Assembly: GCA_002436765.1 (NCBI GenBank)
Contig: DJNI01000026.1
Coordinates: forward strand, 33,659 to 43,197
Direction of reading: 5' to 3'
Source of the DNA: Clostridiales bacterium UBA6468
GTDB lineage: Bacteria > Bacillota > Clostridia > Oscillospirales > Oscillospiraceae
DNA: 9,539 bases
Below are positions 1 to 5,765 of the stretch, piece after piece; position 1 is the first letter of the stretch; every line of letters begins with the position of its first letter. Under the pieces are notes generated by a model that was not told the DNA's origin, searched no databases, and saw only the letters and a list, made by a program, of their open reading frames with translations. A program made the position numbers and the translations under genes.

Positions 1-55
1 CCGTTTTCGATACCTCGATTGGCCGAAAAATCTCTCGCTCGCAGCTCTTGCCGAT
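1..55. other. Unassigned flank downstream of buk
   Basis: This is the short stretch between the window edge and the stop codon of the leftward butyrate kinase gene. I see no convincing coding frame and no clean hairpin followed by a T-run, so I cannot tell whether buk is the last gene of its transcript. Confidence 0.3.
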
Positions 56-1180
56 TTAATCAGAGCTTCCCTTGTCCCACTCGAAGCCCTGAAAAACAGG
101 GACGCCGGTGTAGCGGTTGGCCTTCCGCTGCCCCCGAAGCACCTCCAGAACGGCGTCCGCCATGGCCTCCTGCTCGCACTCGCCGGGGTAGACGGTGATG
201 GGCGCGATCCAGCCGCAGCGCTGCTCCACGCCCTTCAGGATATCGTCATAGCGCATCAGGCCGCCGGTGAGCAGAATGCCGTCCACCTTGCCTTCCAGCA
301 CCGCTGCCATGCCGCCGATGGATTTGCACAGCTGGTAGATCATGGCATTCCAGACGGTCACGGCTTTTTTATCCCCGGCGTCCACCAGGGCGTGGACTTT
401 TGCCGCGTCGGAGGTCCCGAAGTGGCTGACGAAACCGCCGGAACGGGAGAGCATGGGGCGCATCTGGGCGGTGGTGTGCCCCTCGTCCAAGTATTGCAGC
501 ACCTCCATCACCGGGATGGAGCCGAGGCGGGTGGGGGTGAAGGGGCCGTCTCCGCCGGCGCCCTCGGTGCTGTCCACCATGCGCCCGGCCTTATGGGCGG
601 TGACGGTGATGCCGCCGTCCACATGGCAGACGATCAGGTTCAGATCCTCGTAGCGCTTTCCCAGCGATTTGGCGTGAATGGCGGCAATGCCCTTCTGGTT
701 CAGTACATGGGTCTGGGCGCGGCGGTAAAGCCCCGCAATGCCGGTGAGACGGGCATAGTCCCACAGCTCGTCCACGTTGGTGGGGTTCACGGTGTACATG
801 GGCTTGTGGTATTCACAGCCCAGCTCGTAGGCCAGCATGACCCCCAGCTTCGCCGGGTGGTCGCTGCCGCCCTTGTCTGCGGCGGTGTCCTCCACCAAAC
901 GCGCATCGATCTCCATGACCCCGGCGGCCTGGGAATAGGCGCAGCCGCCCCGGCCGACGAATACGTCCATGTCGGCGGGGGTCATGCCGTGGGACTGTAA
1001 AAAGTCCAGCAGCACCTGCTTGCGCATGGGCATTTGGTCGTTGGTGGTGGGATACTTCAGCAGCTCCGGGGCGTCGTGGAAGATGCTCTCGGTGTAAACG
1101 TTCTTCTCGTCTTCAAAGTAGCTGACCTTGGTGGAGGTGGAGCCGGGATTGATGACCAGTATTTTTATAGGGGCGTTCAT
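56..1180 (-). CDS. buk: Butyrate kinase (acetokinase family)
   Basis: Butyrate kinase makes butyrate and ATP from butyryl phosphate and ADP, the last step of the Ptb-Buk butyrate route in the cytoplasm; relatives act on branched-chain acids. The predicted 374-residue protein starts at the ATG at 1180, with AGAAGG (1189-1194) 8 nt upstream. The frame stays open further upstream, but that extension crosses a promoter and an IS remnant and is not coding. Family motifs from this start: NPGSTSTK at 11-18 (acetate/butyrate kinase signature), HVDGGITV at 186-193 (phosphate-binding region), GDGPFTP at 210-216, GILLTGGL at 301-308 and GECEQEAMADA at 333-343. Length is slightly above the roughly 355-360 usual for the family. 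In many homologues I recall, the second motif reads HxGGGxS; here Asp replaces the first Gly of the triplet. No phosphotransbutyrylase gene lies next to it in the window. Butyrate versus isobutyrate/branched-chain specificity cannot be told from sequence. Confidence 0.93.
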   Translation of the reverse strand: MNAPIKILVINPGSTSTKVSYFEDEKNVYTESIFHDAPELLKYPTTNDQMPMRKQVLLDFLQSHGMTPADMDVFVGRGGCAYSQAAGVMEIDARLVEDTAADKGGSDHPAKLGVMLAYELGCEYHKPMYTVNPTNVDELWDYARLTGIAGLYRRAQTHVLNQKGIAAIHAKSLGKRYEDLNLIVCHVDGGITVTAHKAGRMVDSTEGAGGDGPFTPTRLGSIPVMEVLQYLDEGHTTAQMRPMLSRSGGFVSHFGTSDAAKVHALVDAGDKKAVTVWNAMIYQLCKSIGGMAAVLEGKVDGILLTGGLMRYDDILKGVEQRCGWIAPITVYPGECEQEAMADAVLEVLRGQRKANRYTGVPVFQGFEWDKGSSD

Positions 1181-1224
1181 GGTGATGACCTTCTTTGCGT
1201 GAATCGGCAAGCGCCGTTTTTCTT

Positions 1225-1240
1225 TTATCATATCACCTTT
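1225..1240 (-). promoter_or_regulatory. Extended -10 promoter of buk
   Basis: On the minus strand TGATATGAT (1227-1235) matches an extended -10 (TGn followed by a TATAAT-like hexamer). No good -35 lies 16-18 nt upstream, which is typical of extended -10 promoters. The predicted transcript starts near 1220, about 40 nt before the buk start codon, and lies wholly to the buk side of the IS element. Confidence 0.5.
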
Positions 1241-1243
1241 TTC

Positions 1244-1284
1244 GGAAAAAAGAAAGAGGCCGGCTTCACTTTTGTGAAACCGAC
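1244..1284 (-). terminator. Rho-independent terminator-like hairpin upstream of buk
   Basis: Arms 1259-1269 and 1274-1284 flank a 4-nt loop. Read on the minus strand all 11 positions pair (two as G-U), and the stem is followed by a T-rich tract (1244-1256, complement of an A-run). On the plus strand two pairs break and there is no T-run, so it works only leftward. The only leftward unit above it now is the broken transposase; it shields buk from read-through. Confidence 0.6.
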
Positions 1285-1286
1285 TC

Positions 1287-1317
1287 TGTGCTGGAAATAG
1301 ATATGACCCAATGAAGG
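1287..1317 (+). repeat. Left terminal inverted repeat of the IS element
   Basis: It begins TGTGCTGGAAAT at 1287 and contains TGACCCAATGAAGG at 1304-1317. It matches the right end (reverse complement of 1769-1799), with TGTGCT and TGACCCA identical and small indels between them. It lies 3 nt from the base of the terminator-like hairpin at 1259-1284. Confidence 0.75.
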
Positions 1318-1398
1318 AAAAAATTGATGTGGCATATGACAGGCTGCAGGGTGGGCGCATCGTCAGATGTGTCCGGCCTGCAACCTTTGCCAAGGCCT

Positions 1399-1699
1399 TT
1401 AGGCCGCGGCCAGCTTTTTGCAAAGAAGCTCCAGCGGACTCTTTCCGCCCAGTGTCCGCATCGGCTTGCGGTTGCTCCATGCCAGGTGCTTTTTCAGCTT
1501 TTTACTCAGTTCTTTCACATCCGAGAACTTTTCCCAATCGTAAAAGCATCGCTGGTCATTCCGGTGACTGCGCTCGACCTTACCGTTGTGCCATGGCGTC
1601 CGGGGCGGGATCAGCTTGTGAGGGATAACTCTTGCCTTTTTTCTCCGCCAGCTTAACTACCGCTTGACGGCTATGCGCTTCTTGTGCTATTCTGTTCAT
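1399..1699 (-). pseudogene. Transposase remnant, IS481-like, middle deleted and frame broken
   Basis: The ATG at 1699 follows AAGGAT-type Shine-Dalgarno sequence and opens MNRIAQEAHSRQAVVKLAEK, which matches the N-terminus of IS481-group transposases. This frame stops soon after, at a TAA near 1577. From about 1620 down to the TAA at 1399-1401 a different frame encodes the C-terminus: HKLIPPRTPWHNGKVERSH, then RNDQRCFYDWEKF and SPLELLCKKLAAA. The Glu of NGKVERSHR is the last acidic residue of the DDE catalytic triad in this family; both Asp residues are lost. The junction between the parts lies around 1617-1632. The protein cannot be functional. Confidence 0.85.
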
Positions 1700-1740
1700 G
1701 AGAAGTCTCATCCTTGTGCTTGGTGGTTTGCGGTGAATTT

Positions 1741-1749
1741 ACTATACCA
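1741..1749 (-). promoter_or_regulatory. Extended -10 promoter of the IS transposase
   Basis: On the minus strand TGGTATAGT gives an extended -10 motif about 42 nt upstream of the transposase ATG. It would drive the transposase remnant leftward, toward the terminator-like hairpin before buk. Confidence 0.4.
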
Positions 1750-1768
1750 CATCGAGGTCGACTTCTCA

Positions 1769-1799
1769 CCTTTTATTTGGGTCACTTCATTTTAGCACA
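1769..1799 (-). repeat. Right terminal inverted repeat of the IS element
   Basis: Read on the minus strand from 1799 it begins TGTGCTAAAATGAAG and continues TGACCCAAATAAAAGG, the partner of the left repeat. The outer tip lies 3 nt from the Shine-Dalgarno AAGGAG (1803-1808) of the next gene, so the insertion replaced or displaced whatever promoter that gene had. Confidence 0.75.
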
Positions 1800-1813
1800 T
1801 ACAAGGAGACATT

Positions 1814-2629
1814 ATGAAATTTATCAGGACAGTTATCATTACGCTGCTGGTTATGGCGATTCTGCTTGCCGGCGTTTTTGCGGCGGGGCGCTACGGCTGG
1901 AAGATTTTCGGCTTCCGCGCCTGTGAGGATGCGGCCATTACATCCGTGGATGTGGGCGGAAGCACCGTCACGATCCAGGGCTTCTACCCCGGCTCCTTCC
2001 CGGAGGGCTTCTGCGGCTGCTATACCCAGGAGCTGGGCGGAAAGCTGTATGTGGGCTTCCGGTTCAGCGCGGTGTTCGGCATTTTTGAAACGGGGGATTT
2101 CCATGTCGCCATCCCCGTGGAAGAGGAGATCGACGAGGTCATCCTCAAGACCGGGCAGGGAGAGCGGAGCATCTGGACGAAGGAAGCCGCTGCACCCGAT
2201 ACCGCGGGCGATCCCGATACCACCGTGACCGAAGCCCCGACGGAACTTCCCACCGAAGCGCCCACCGTGGCAGCGCTGACCCTGCCCATTCTGGACGAAA
2301 TTGATGAAAACGTCGTTCCCGGAACTGCCGGTTCCTCTCTGCGGGCGGTGCAGTCGGCGGTCAAGCTGCTGGACTGGGGCGTGAACACCGGCCTTGGGGC
2401 GGATGAGATCGGCGAAGCGGCCGCCGCCTGGCTTGCCGCCAAGGGCGATGACCGGGCGCTCTGCGTGGAGAAGCTGGAGCTTGTGGACAACGCCTACCAA
2501 AGACTCCTGACCGACGAGGCGGACGACCTGCTGAATGATGCCGGATGCGCGGATATTCACCGCTTCTGGGGAAACGAGCCGGTGGAGAGCATCGAGGCCA
2601 TCATGCAGGCGGCGGGTCTGCGGAACTGA
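1814..2629 (+). CDS. Membrane-anchored extracytoplasmic protein, unknown function
   Basis: I do not recognise a named gene. The 271-residue product starts at the ATG at 1814, with AAGGAG 5 nt upstream. Residues 5-24 are a hydrophobic helix (uncleaved anchor or signal peptide; no clear lipobox). Residues 40-121 look like a compact beta-rich domain (ITSVDVGGSTVTIQG, then GKLYVGFRF, then GDFHVAIPV) ending in a Trp; this resembles small beta domains on clostridial surface proteins, though I cannot name a family. Residues 122-152 are a Thr/Pro/Glu/Ala-rich linker (TEAPTELPTEAPT). Residues 155-271 are predicted helical and acidic. Four Cys lie in the beta part and two in the helical part. The IS element ends just before its ribosome binding site, so its promoter, if any, lies inside the IS. 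Codon use resembles its neighbours. A role in envelope sensing or binding is only a guess. Confidence 0.85.
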   Translation: MKFIRTVIITLLVMAILLAGVFAAGRYGWKIFGFRACEDAAITSVDVGGSTVTIQGFYPGSFPEGFCGCYTQELGGKLYVGFRFSAVFGIFETGDFHVAIPVEEEIDEVILKTGQGERSIWTKEAAAPDTAGDPDTTVTEAPTELPTEAPTVAALTLPILDEIDENVVPGTAGSSLRAVQSAVKLLDWGVNTGLGADEIGEAAAAWLAAKGDDRALCVEKLELVDNAYQRLLTDEADDLLNDAGCADIHRFWGNEPVESIEAIMQAAGLRN

Positions 2630-2634
2630 CAAAG

Positions 2635-2700
2635 AGAAGCGCAGGCGGAAAAGACCCGCTGCTCGGGCATGTTGACGGTTTTCGGGCAGACTCTGATCGG
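2635..2700 (+). repeat. Dispersed intergenic repeat, copy A
   Basis: Beginning 6 nt after the stop of the preceding gene, this stretch matches the minus strand of 9181-9257. Shared blocks are AGAAGCGC, GGAAAAGACCCGCTGC, GGGCATG, TGACGGTTTTC and GGCAGAC, with a few substitutions and short indels. It is not coding in any convincing frame. It may be a small structured element or the remnant of a miniature mobile element. Confidence 0.75.
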
Positions 2701-2712
2701 AGACAGCAAATC

Positions 2713-2734
2713 GGCTCCCGGAAATCCGGGAGCC
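2713..2734. terminator. Hairpin between convergent genes (probable bidirectional terminator)
   Basis: A perfect 9-bp GC-rich stem (GGCTCCCGG / CCGGGAGCC) with a 4-nt AAAT loop lies 21 nt beyond the aldolase stop codon and 84 nt beyond the stop of the convergent upstream gene. T-runs are weak on both sides (GATTTGC leftward, AATTGC rightward), so termination may be inefficient; an mRNA 3'-end stabilising role is possible. Confidence 0.6.
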
Positions 2735-2754
2735 AATTGCATGGATATTGACGA

Positions 2755-3723
2755 TCAGGCCTTGCCGGCGCAGCCCAGAACGTCCACCAGCTTGTGGCGA
2801 ACCAGTTCCTTGATGTTGGCACGGGCGGGCTTCAGGTACTCGCGGGGGTCGAACTTGTCGGGATGCTCGTTGAAGAACTGACGGATGGTGCCGGTCATGG
2901 CAAGACGCAGGTCGGAGTCGATGTTGATCTTGCAGACGGACAGCTTGGCGGCATGACGCAGCTGCTCCTCGGGGATACCCACGGCGTCGGGCATCTTGCC
3001 GCCGTTCTCGTTGATCATCTTCACGTAGTTCTGAGGAACGGAAGAAGAACCGTGCAGAACGATGGGGAAGCCGGGCAGACGGCGGGAGACTTCCTCCAGG
3101 ACGTCAAAGCGCAGGGGAGGCGGAACCAGAACGCCGTCCGCATTGCGGGTGCACTGCGCGGCGGTGAACTTGTAAGCGCCGTGGCTGGTGCCGATGGCAA
3201 TGGCCAGAGAATCACAGCCGGTCTTGGTCACGAACTCTTCCACTTCCTCGGGACGGGTGTAGGAGGCGGCGTGAGCGGCGACCTTGACGTCGTCCTCAAT
3301 GCCGGCCAGAGTGCCCAGCTCAGCTTCAACGACGACACCGTGGTCATGAGCGTACTCAACGACCTTGCGGGTGATCTCGATGTTCTCGGCGAAGGGCTTG
3401 GAGGAGGCGTCGATCATGACGGAGGTAAAGCCGCCGTCGATGCAGGCCTTGCAGGTCTCGAAGTCGGGGCCGTGATCCAGATGCAGAGCGATGGGGATAT
3501 CGGGGCACTCGATGACGGCAGCCTCTACCAGCTTTACCAGGTAAGTGTGGCTGGCGTAGGCGCGGGCGCCCTTGGAGACCTGCAGGATAACGGGAGCCTT
3601 CTCCTCACGGCAGGCCTCGGTGATGCCCTGAACGATTTCCATGTTGTTGACGTTGAAAGCGCCGATGGCGTAGCCGCCGTCGTAAGCCTTCTTGAACATC
3701 TCGGTTGTGGTTACAAGAGCCAT
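2755..3723 (-). CDS. fba: Fructose-bisphosphate aldolase, class II
   Basis: This cytoplasmic zinc enzyme reversibly cleaves fructose 1,6-bisphosphate to dihydroxyacetone phosphate and glyceraldehyde 3-phosphate. The 322-residue product covers the whole TIM-barrel family. Visible motifs: GAFNVNN at 21-27; LHLDHG at 80-85 with the catalytic Asp83 and zinc ligand His84; EAELG at 133-137 with the metal-site Glu; GTSHGAYK at 178-185 with zinc ligand His181; VLHGSSSVP at 222-230 with zinc ligand His224; and NIDSD at 267-271 for phosphate/substrate binding. The ATG at 3723 has AAAGGATG upstream at normal spacing. It is divergent from the PPi-phosphofructokinase gene, whose product is this enzyme's substrate. 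The GatY/KbaY tagatose-bisphosphate aldolases are close relatives, but the neighbour and the overall match favour fructose-bisphosphate. Confidence 0.96.
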   Translation of the reverse strand: MALVTTTEMFKKAYDGGYAIGAFNVNNMEIVQGITEACREEKAPVILQVSKGARAYASHTYLVKLVEAAVIECPDIPIALHLDHGPDFETCKACIDGGFTSVMIDASSKPFAENIEITRKVVEYAHDHGVVVEAELGTLAGIEDDVKVAAHAASYTRPEEVEEFVTKTGCDSLAIAIGTSHGAYKFTAAQCTRNADGVLVPPPLRFDVLEEVSRRLPGFPIVLHGSSSVPQNYVKMINENGGKMPDAVGIPEEQLRHAAKLSVCKINIDSDLRLAMTGTIRQFFNEHPDKFDPREYLKPARANIKELVRHKLVDVLGCAGKA

Positions 3724-3746
3724 TTGGAATCATCCTTTCTTAAACT

Positions 3747-3762
3747 GCGGGTGGAAACCCGC
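3747..3762 (-). other. Hairpin in the fba 5' untranslated region
   Basis: A perfect 6-bp stem (GCGGGT / ACCCGC) with a 4-nt loop lies between the predicted fba transcription start (near 3771) and its ribosome binding site. It may stabilise the message or affect translation. It has no T-run and is not a terminator. Confidence 0.45.
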
Positions 3763-3777
3763 TTTCATTCCGCTGAC

Positions 3778-3805
3778 ATTATAGCATATTTCTGGGGTTT
3801 TTCAA
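3778..3805 (-). promoter_or_regulatory. fba promoter
   Basis: On the minus strand TTGAAA (3800-3805) and TATAAT (3778-3783) are separated by 16 bp, and TGC precedes the -10, giving an extended -10. This is close to sigma-A consensus and suits a highly expressed glycolytic gene. Confidence 0.85.
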
Positions 3806-3911
3806 CATAAATATTTCGGAACTTCCGCCGCGGCAAAATGTTCATTTTCACCAGAAAAACGCCTTACTGACGGCGTTGACGGCGCCCTTTTGGGCGGGAA
3901 AGCGTGGCTTT

Positions 3912-3934
3912 GAAATTTTTCGCGGGAAAATTTC
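3912..3934. promoter_or_regulatory. Inverted repeat in the fba/pfp intergenic region (possible operator)
   Basis: GAAATTTT and AAAATTTC form a perfect 8-bp dyad around a 7-nt GC-rich centre, ending 12 nt upstream of the pfp -35 and over 100 nt upstream of the fba -35. The position suits a regulator-binding site acting on pfp. It does not match the CcpA or Rex consensus that I know. AT-rich dyads can arise by chance, so confidence is limited. Confidence 0.3.
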
Positions 3935-3946
3935 GGAATTTTGCTA

Positions 3947-3975
3947 TTTACGTTTTGGGAAAAATGGAGTATAAT
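3947..3975 (+). promoter_or_regulatory. pfp promoter
   Basis: TTTACG (3947-3952) and a perfect TATAAT (3970-3975) are spaced by 17 bp. The predicted start near 3982 gives a leader of about 32 nt containing the AAGGAG ribosome binding site at 3997-4002. Confidence 0.75.
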
Positions 3976-4013
3976 CCCCTTTGAACAAAATTCGGTAAGG
4001 AGTGTATACATCC

Positions 4014-5672
4014 ATGAAACTGTCCCCTCTCCAGATCGCAAGATACCAGTACAGTCCCAAGCTCCCCGGTATGCTCAGAAACGGGATTTCTGATATTTGT
4101 GTGTGCAGCGGCGGCGCCACCGAGAGCGTCGCGGATCAGGAAAAGATCAGGGCGCTGTTCCCCAATACCTACGGCAAAAACGAGATCACCTTCCAGAAGG
4201 GTAAGAACACCTCTGAGGCCAAGAAGCAGGCCGTGGGCGTGATCCTTTCCGGCGGTCAGGCGCCCGGCGGTCACAACGTCATCTGCGGCCTGTACGACGC
4301 GCTGAAGGCCTGGGACAAGGAAAATGTCCTCTACGGCTTCAAGGGCGGCCCCAGCGGTCTGCTGGAGGATAGCTACGTGATCTTCGACGACGAATACATC
4401 AACCGGTACCGCAACACCGGCGGATTTGACATCATCGGCTCCGGCAGAACCAAGCTGGAGACGGAGGAGCAGTTCGCCGTTGCGGAAAATGTCTGCAAGA
4501 AGCACGGCATCACCGCCATCGTCATCATCGGCGGCGACGACTCCAACACCAATGCCGCAGTTCTCGCCGAATACTTTGCCGCCCACAACAGCGGCATTCA
4601 GGTGATCGGCTGCCCCAAGACCATCGACGGCGACCTGAAGAACGAGGACATCGAGTGCTCCTTCGGCTTCGACACCGCCACCAAGACCTACAGCGAGATC
4701 ATCGGCAACATCGAGCGTGATGCCAATTCCGCCAAGAAGTATTGGCACTTTGTCAAGGTCATGGGCCGTTCCGCTTCCCACGTGGCGCTGGAATGCGCGT
4801 TGGAGACCCAGCCCAACATCTGCCTGATCGGCGAGGAGGTGGCCGAGAAGAAGATGTCCCTTGCCCAGATCGCGGACTATATCGCCGACTCCGTGGCTAC
4901 CCGGGCGGCAAAGGGCTGGAACTTCGGCGTCGCCATCATCCCCGAGGGCATCGTGGAGTTCGTCCCCGAATTCTCCGTGCTGATCGCGGAGATCAATGAG
5001 CTGCTGGCCGGGGAGAAGACCGCCCAGTTCAATGCTCTGCCGACATGGGAAGAGAAGTACGCCTTCATCAAGGCGGGTCTTACCGAGCAGTCCATGGACG
5101 TGTTCGCCATCCTGCCCCAGAGCATCCAGCAGCAGCTGTTCCTGGAGCGCGACCCCCACGGCAACGTGCAGGTCTCCCTCATCGAGTCCGAGAAGCTGTT
5201 CTCCGCTCTGGTCAGAGACAATCTGGCTGCCCGGAAAGCCGCCGGCACCTACTGTGGCAAGTTCTCCACCCAGCATCACTTCCTGGGCTACGAAGGCCGC
5301 TGCGCATTCCCCTCCAACTTTGACGCCGACTACTGCTACTCTCTGGGCTACAACGCCTTCATGCTGATCCAGTACGGCTACACCGGGTATCTTTCCAAGG
5401 TCTCCAACCTGTCCAAGCCCGCCGAGGAGTGGGTGGCAGGCGGTATGCCCATCACCAAGATGATGAACATGGAGAGAAGAAACGGTAAGGACAAGCCCGT
5501 TATCCGCAAGGCGCTGGTGGAGCTGGACGGCAAGCCCTTCCGGTTCTTCGCCGAGCACAGAGCGGAGTGGGCGGCAGAGACCTGCTATGTCTACCCCGGC
5601 GCCATTCAGTACTTTGGACCCCGTGAGGTCTGCGACCTGACCACCAGAACCCTGGCTCTGGAAAAGGCGTAA
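4014..5672 (+). CDS. pfp: PPi-dependent phosphofructokinase, long type
   Basis: Diphosphate--fructose-6-phosphate 1-phosphotransferase reversibly phosphorylates fructose 6-phosphate with pyrophosphate instead of ATP, saving ATP in fermentation; it is cytoplasmic. The 552-residue length fits the long PFP clade (about 550, like the plant beta subunit and spirochaete enzymes) rather than the roughly 320-residue ATP enzymes. Motifs from the ATG at 4014: LSGGQAPGG at 78-86, GFKGGPSGL at 108-116, GGDDSNTN at 173-180 (Asp at the second position, where ATP enzymes usually have Gly, marks PPi use), PKTIDGDL at 201-208 (catalytic TIDGD with the PPi-type Lys) and MGRSASHVALE at 250-260. The ATG was chosen because AAGGAG (3997-4002) sits 11 nt upstream; the in-frame GTG at 4002 overlaps that site. 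A strong terminator follows, so it is probably monocistronic. Confidence 0.95.
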   Translation: MKLSPLQIARYQYSPKLPGMLRNGISDICVCSGGATESVADQEKIRALFPNTYGKNEITFQKGKNTSEAKKQAVGVILSGGQAPGGHNVICGLYDALKAWDKENVLYGFKGGPSGLLEDSYVIFDDEYINRYRNTGGFDIIGSGRTKLETEEQFAVAENVCKKHGITAIVIIGGDDSNTNAAVLAEYFAAHNSGIQVIGCPKTIDGDLKNEDIECSFGFDTATKTYSEIIGNIERDANSAKKYWHFVKVMGRSASHVALECALETQPNICLIGEEVAEKKMSLAQIADYIADSVATRAAKGWNFGVAIIPEGIVEFVPEFSVLIAEINELLAGEKTAQFNALPTWEEKYAFIKAGLTEQSMDVFAILPQSIQQQLFLERDPHGNVQVSLIESEKLFSALVRDNLAARKAAGTYCGKFSTQHHFLGYEGRCAFPSNFDADYCYSLGYNAFMLIQYGYTGYLSKVSNLSKPAEEWVAGGMPITKMMNMERRNGKDKPVIRKALVELDGKPFRFFAEHRAEWAAETCYVYPGAIQYFGPREVCDLTTRTLALEKA

Positions 5673-5684
5673 TTAGCTGCAAAC

Positions 5685-5720
5685 AAAAATGTCTCCGGCC
5701 GCGTGCCGGAGACATTTTTT
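5685..5720. terminator. Bidirectional terminator after pfp
   Basis: A stem of at least 11 bp (ATGTCTCCGGC / GCCGGAGACAT) with a 5-nt loop is flanked by an A-run on the left and a T-run on the right. It is an excellent intrinsic terminator for pfp, 13 nt after its stop codon, and also works leftward as a back-up for the M56 operon. Confidence 0.93.
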
Positions 5721-5728
5721 GGCAGACG

Positions 5729-5757
5729 CAGTCCCCCCGGCCATGCCGGAGGGACTG
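5729..5757. terminator. GC-rich hairpin at the 3' end of the M56 gene
   Basis: A 13-bp stem (5729-5741 with 5745-5757; one non-Watson-Crick position) has a CAT loop and lies 8 nt beyond the stop codon of the leftward M56 gene. No T-run follows directly leftward, so it probably acts with the adjacent bidirectional terminator or protects the mRNA 3' end. Confidence 0.6.
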
Positions 5758-5765
5758 GCTTTGTT

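Larger units (their letters stand above)
1287..1799 (-). mobile_element. Internally deleted IS481-like element (non-autonomous, 513 bp)
   Basis: The element is bounded by imperfect terminal inverted repeats that both begin TGTGCT and share TGACCCA about 10 nt further in. Inside are a minus-strand promoter-like site, the first codons of an IS481-type transposase and, in another frame, its C-terminal part; the middle, carrying most of the DDE core, is missing. A full IS481-type transposase needs about 1 kb, so roughly half or more of the element is gone. No convincing target-site duplication flanks it (left flank ends ACTC, right flank begins TACA). It could move only with a transposase supplied in trans. 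Family assignment rests on residue motifs recognised by eye. Confidence 0.8.

Noticed and set aside
1181..1480. 100-codon N-terminal extension of buk
   Set aside because: It crosses the buk promoter, a terminator-like hairpin and the IS end. Family homology and the ribosome binding site begin at the ATG at 1180.
1280..1806. Target-site duplication around the IS
   Set aside because: The flanks (ACTC on the left, TACA on the right) do not match, so no duplication can be claimed.
1787..2632. Leftward open frame (281 codons) opposite the surface-protein gene
   Set aside because: The rightward gene has a good AAGGAG/ATG start and a membrane segment. The leftward frame has neither and runs into the IS end.
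2794..3810. Rightward open frame (338 codons) opposite fba
   Set aside because: It is a mirror of the aldolase gene with Gly/Val/Leu/Asp-rich composition. It runs through the fba promoter and has no ribosome binding site.
4002..4013. GTG start for pfp at 4002
   Set aside because: The GTG overlaps the AAGGAG ribosome binding site itself; the ATG at 4014 has acceptable spacing.
3948..5558. Long leftward open frame (536 codons) opposite pfp
   Set aside because: It is antisense to a clearly conserved PPi-phosphofructokinase. Its translation is a low-complexity mix of G, V, L, D and H without motifs, as expected from GC-rich codon bias.
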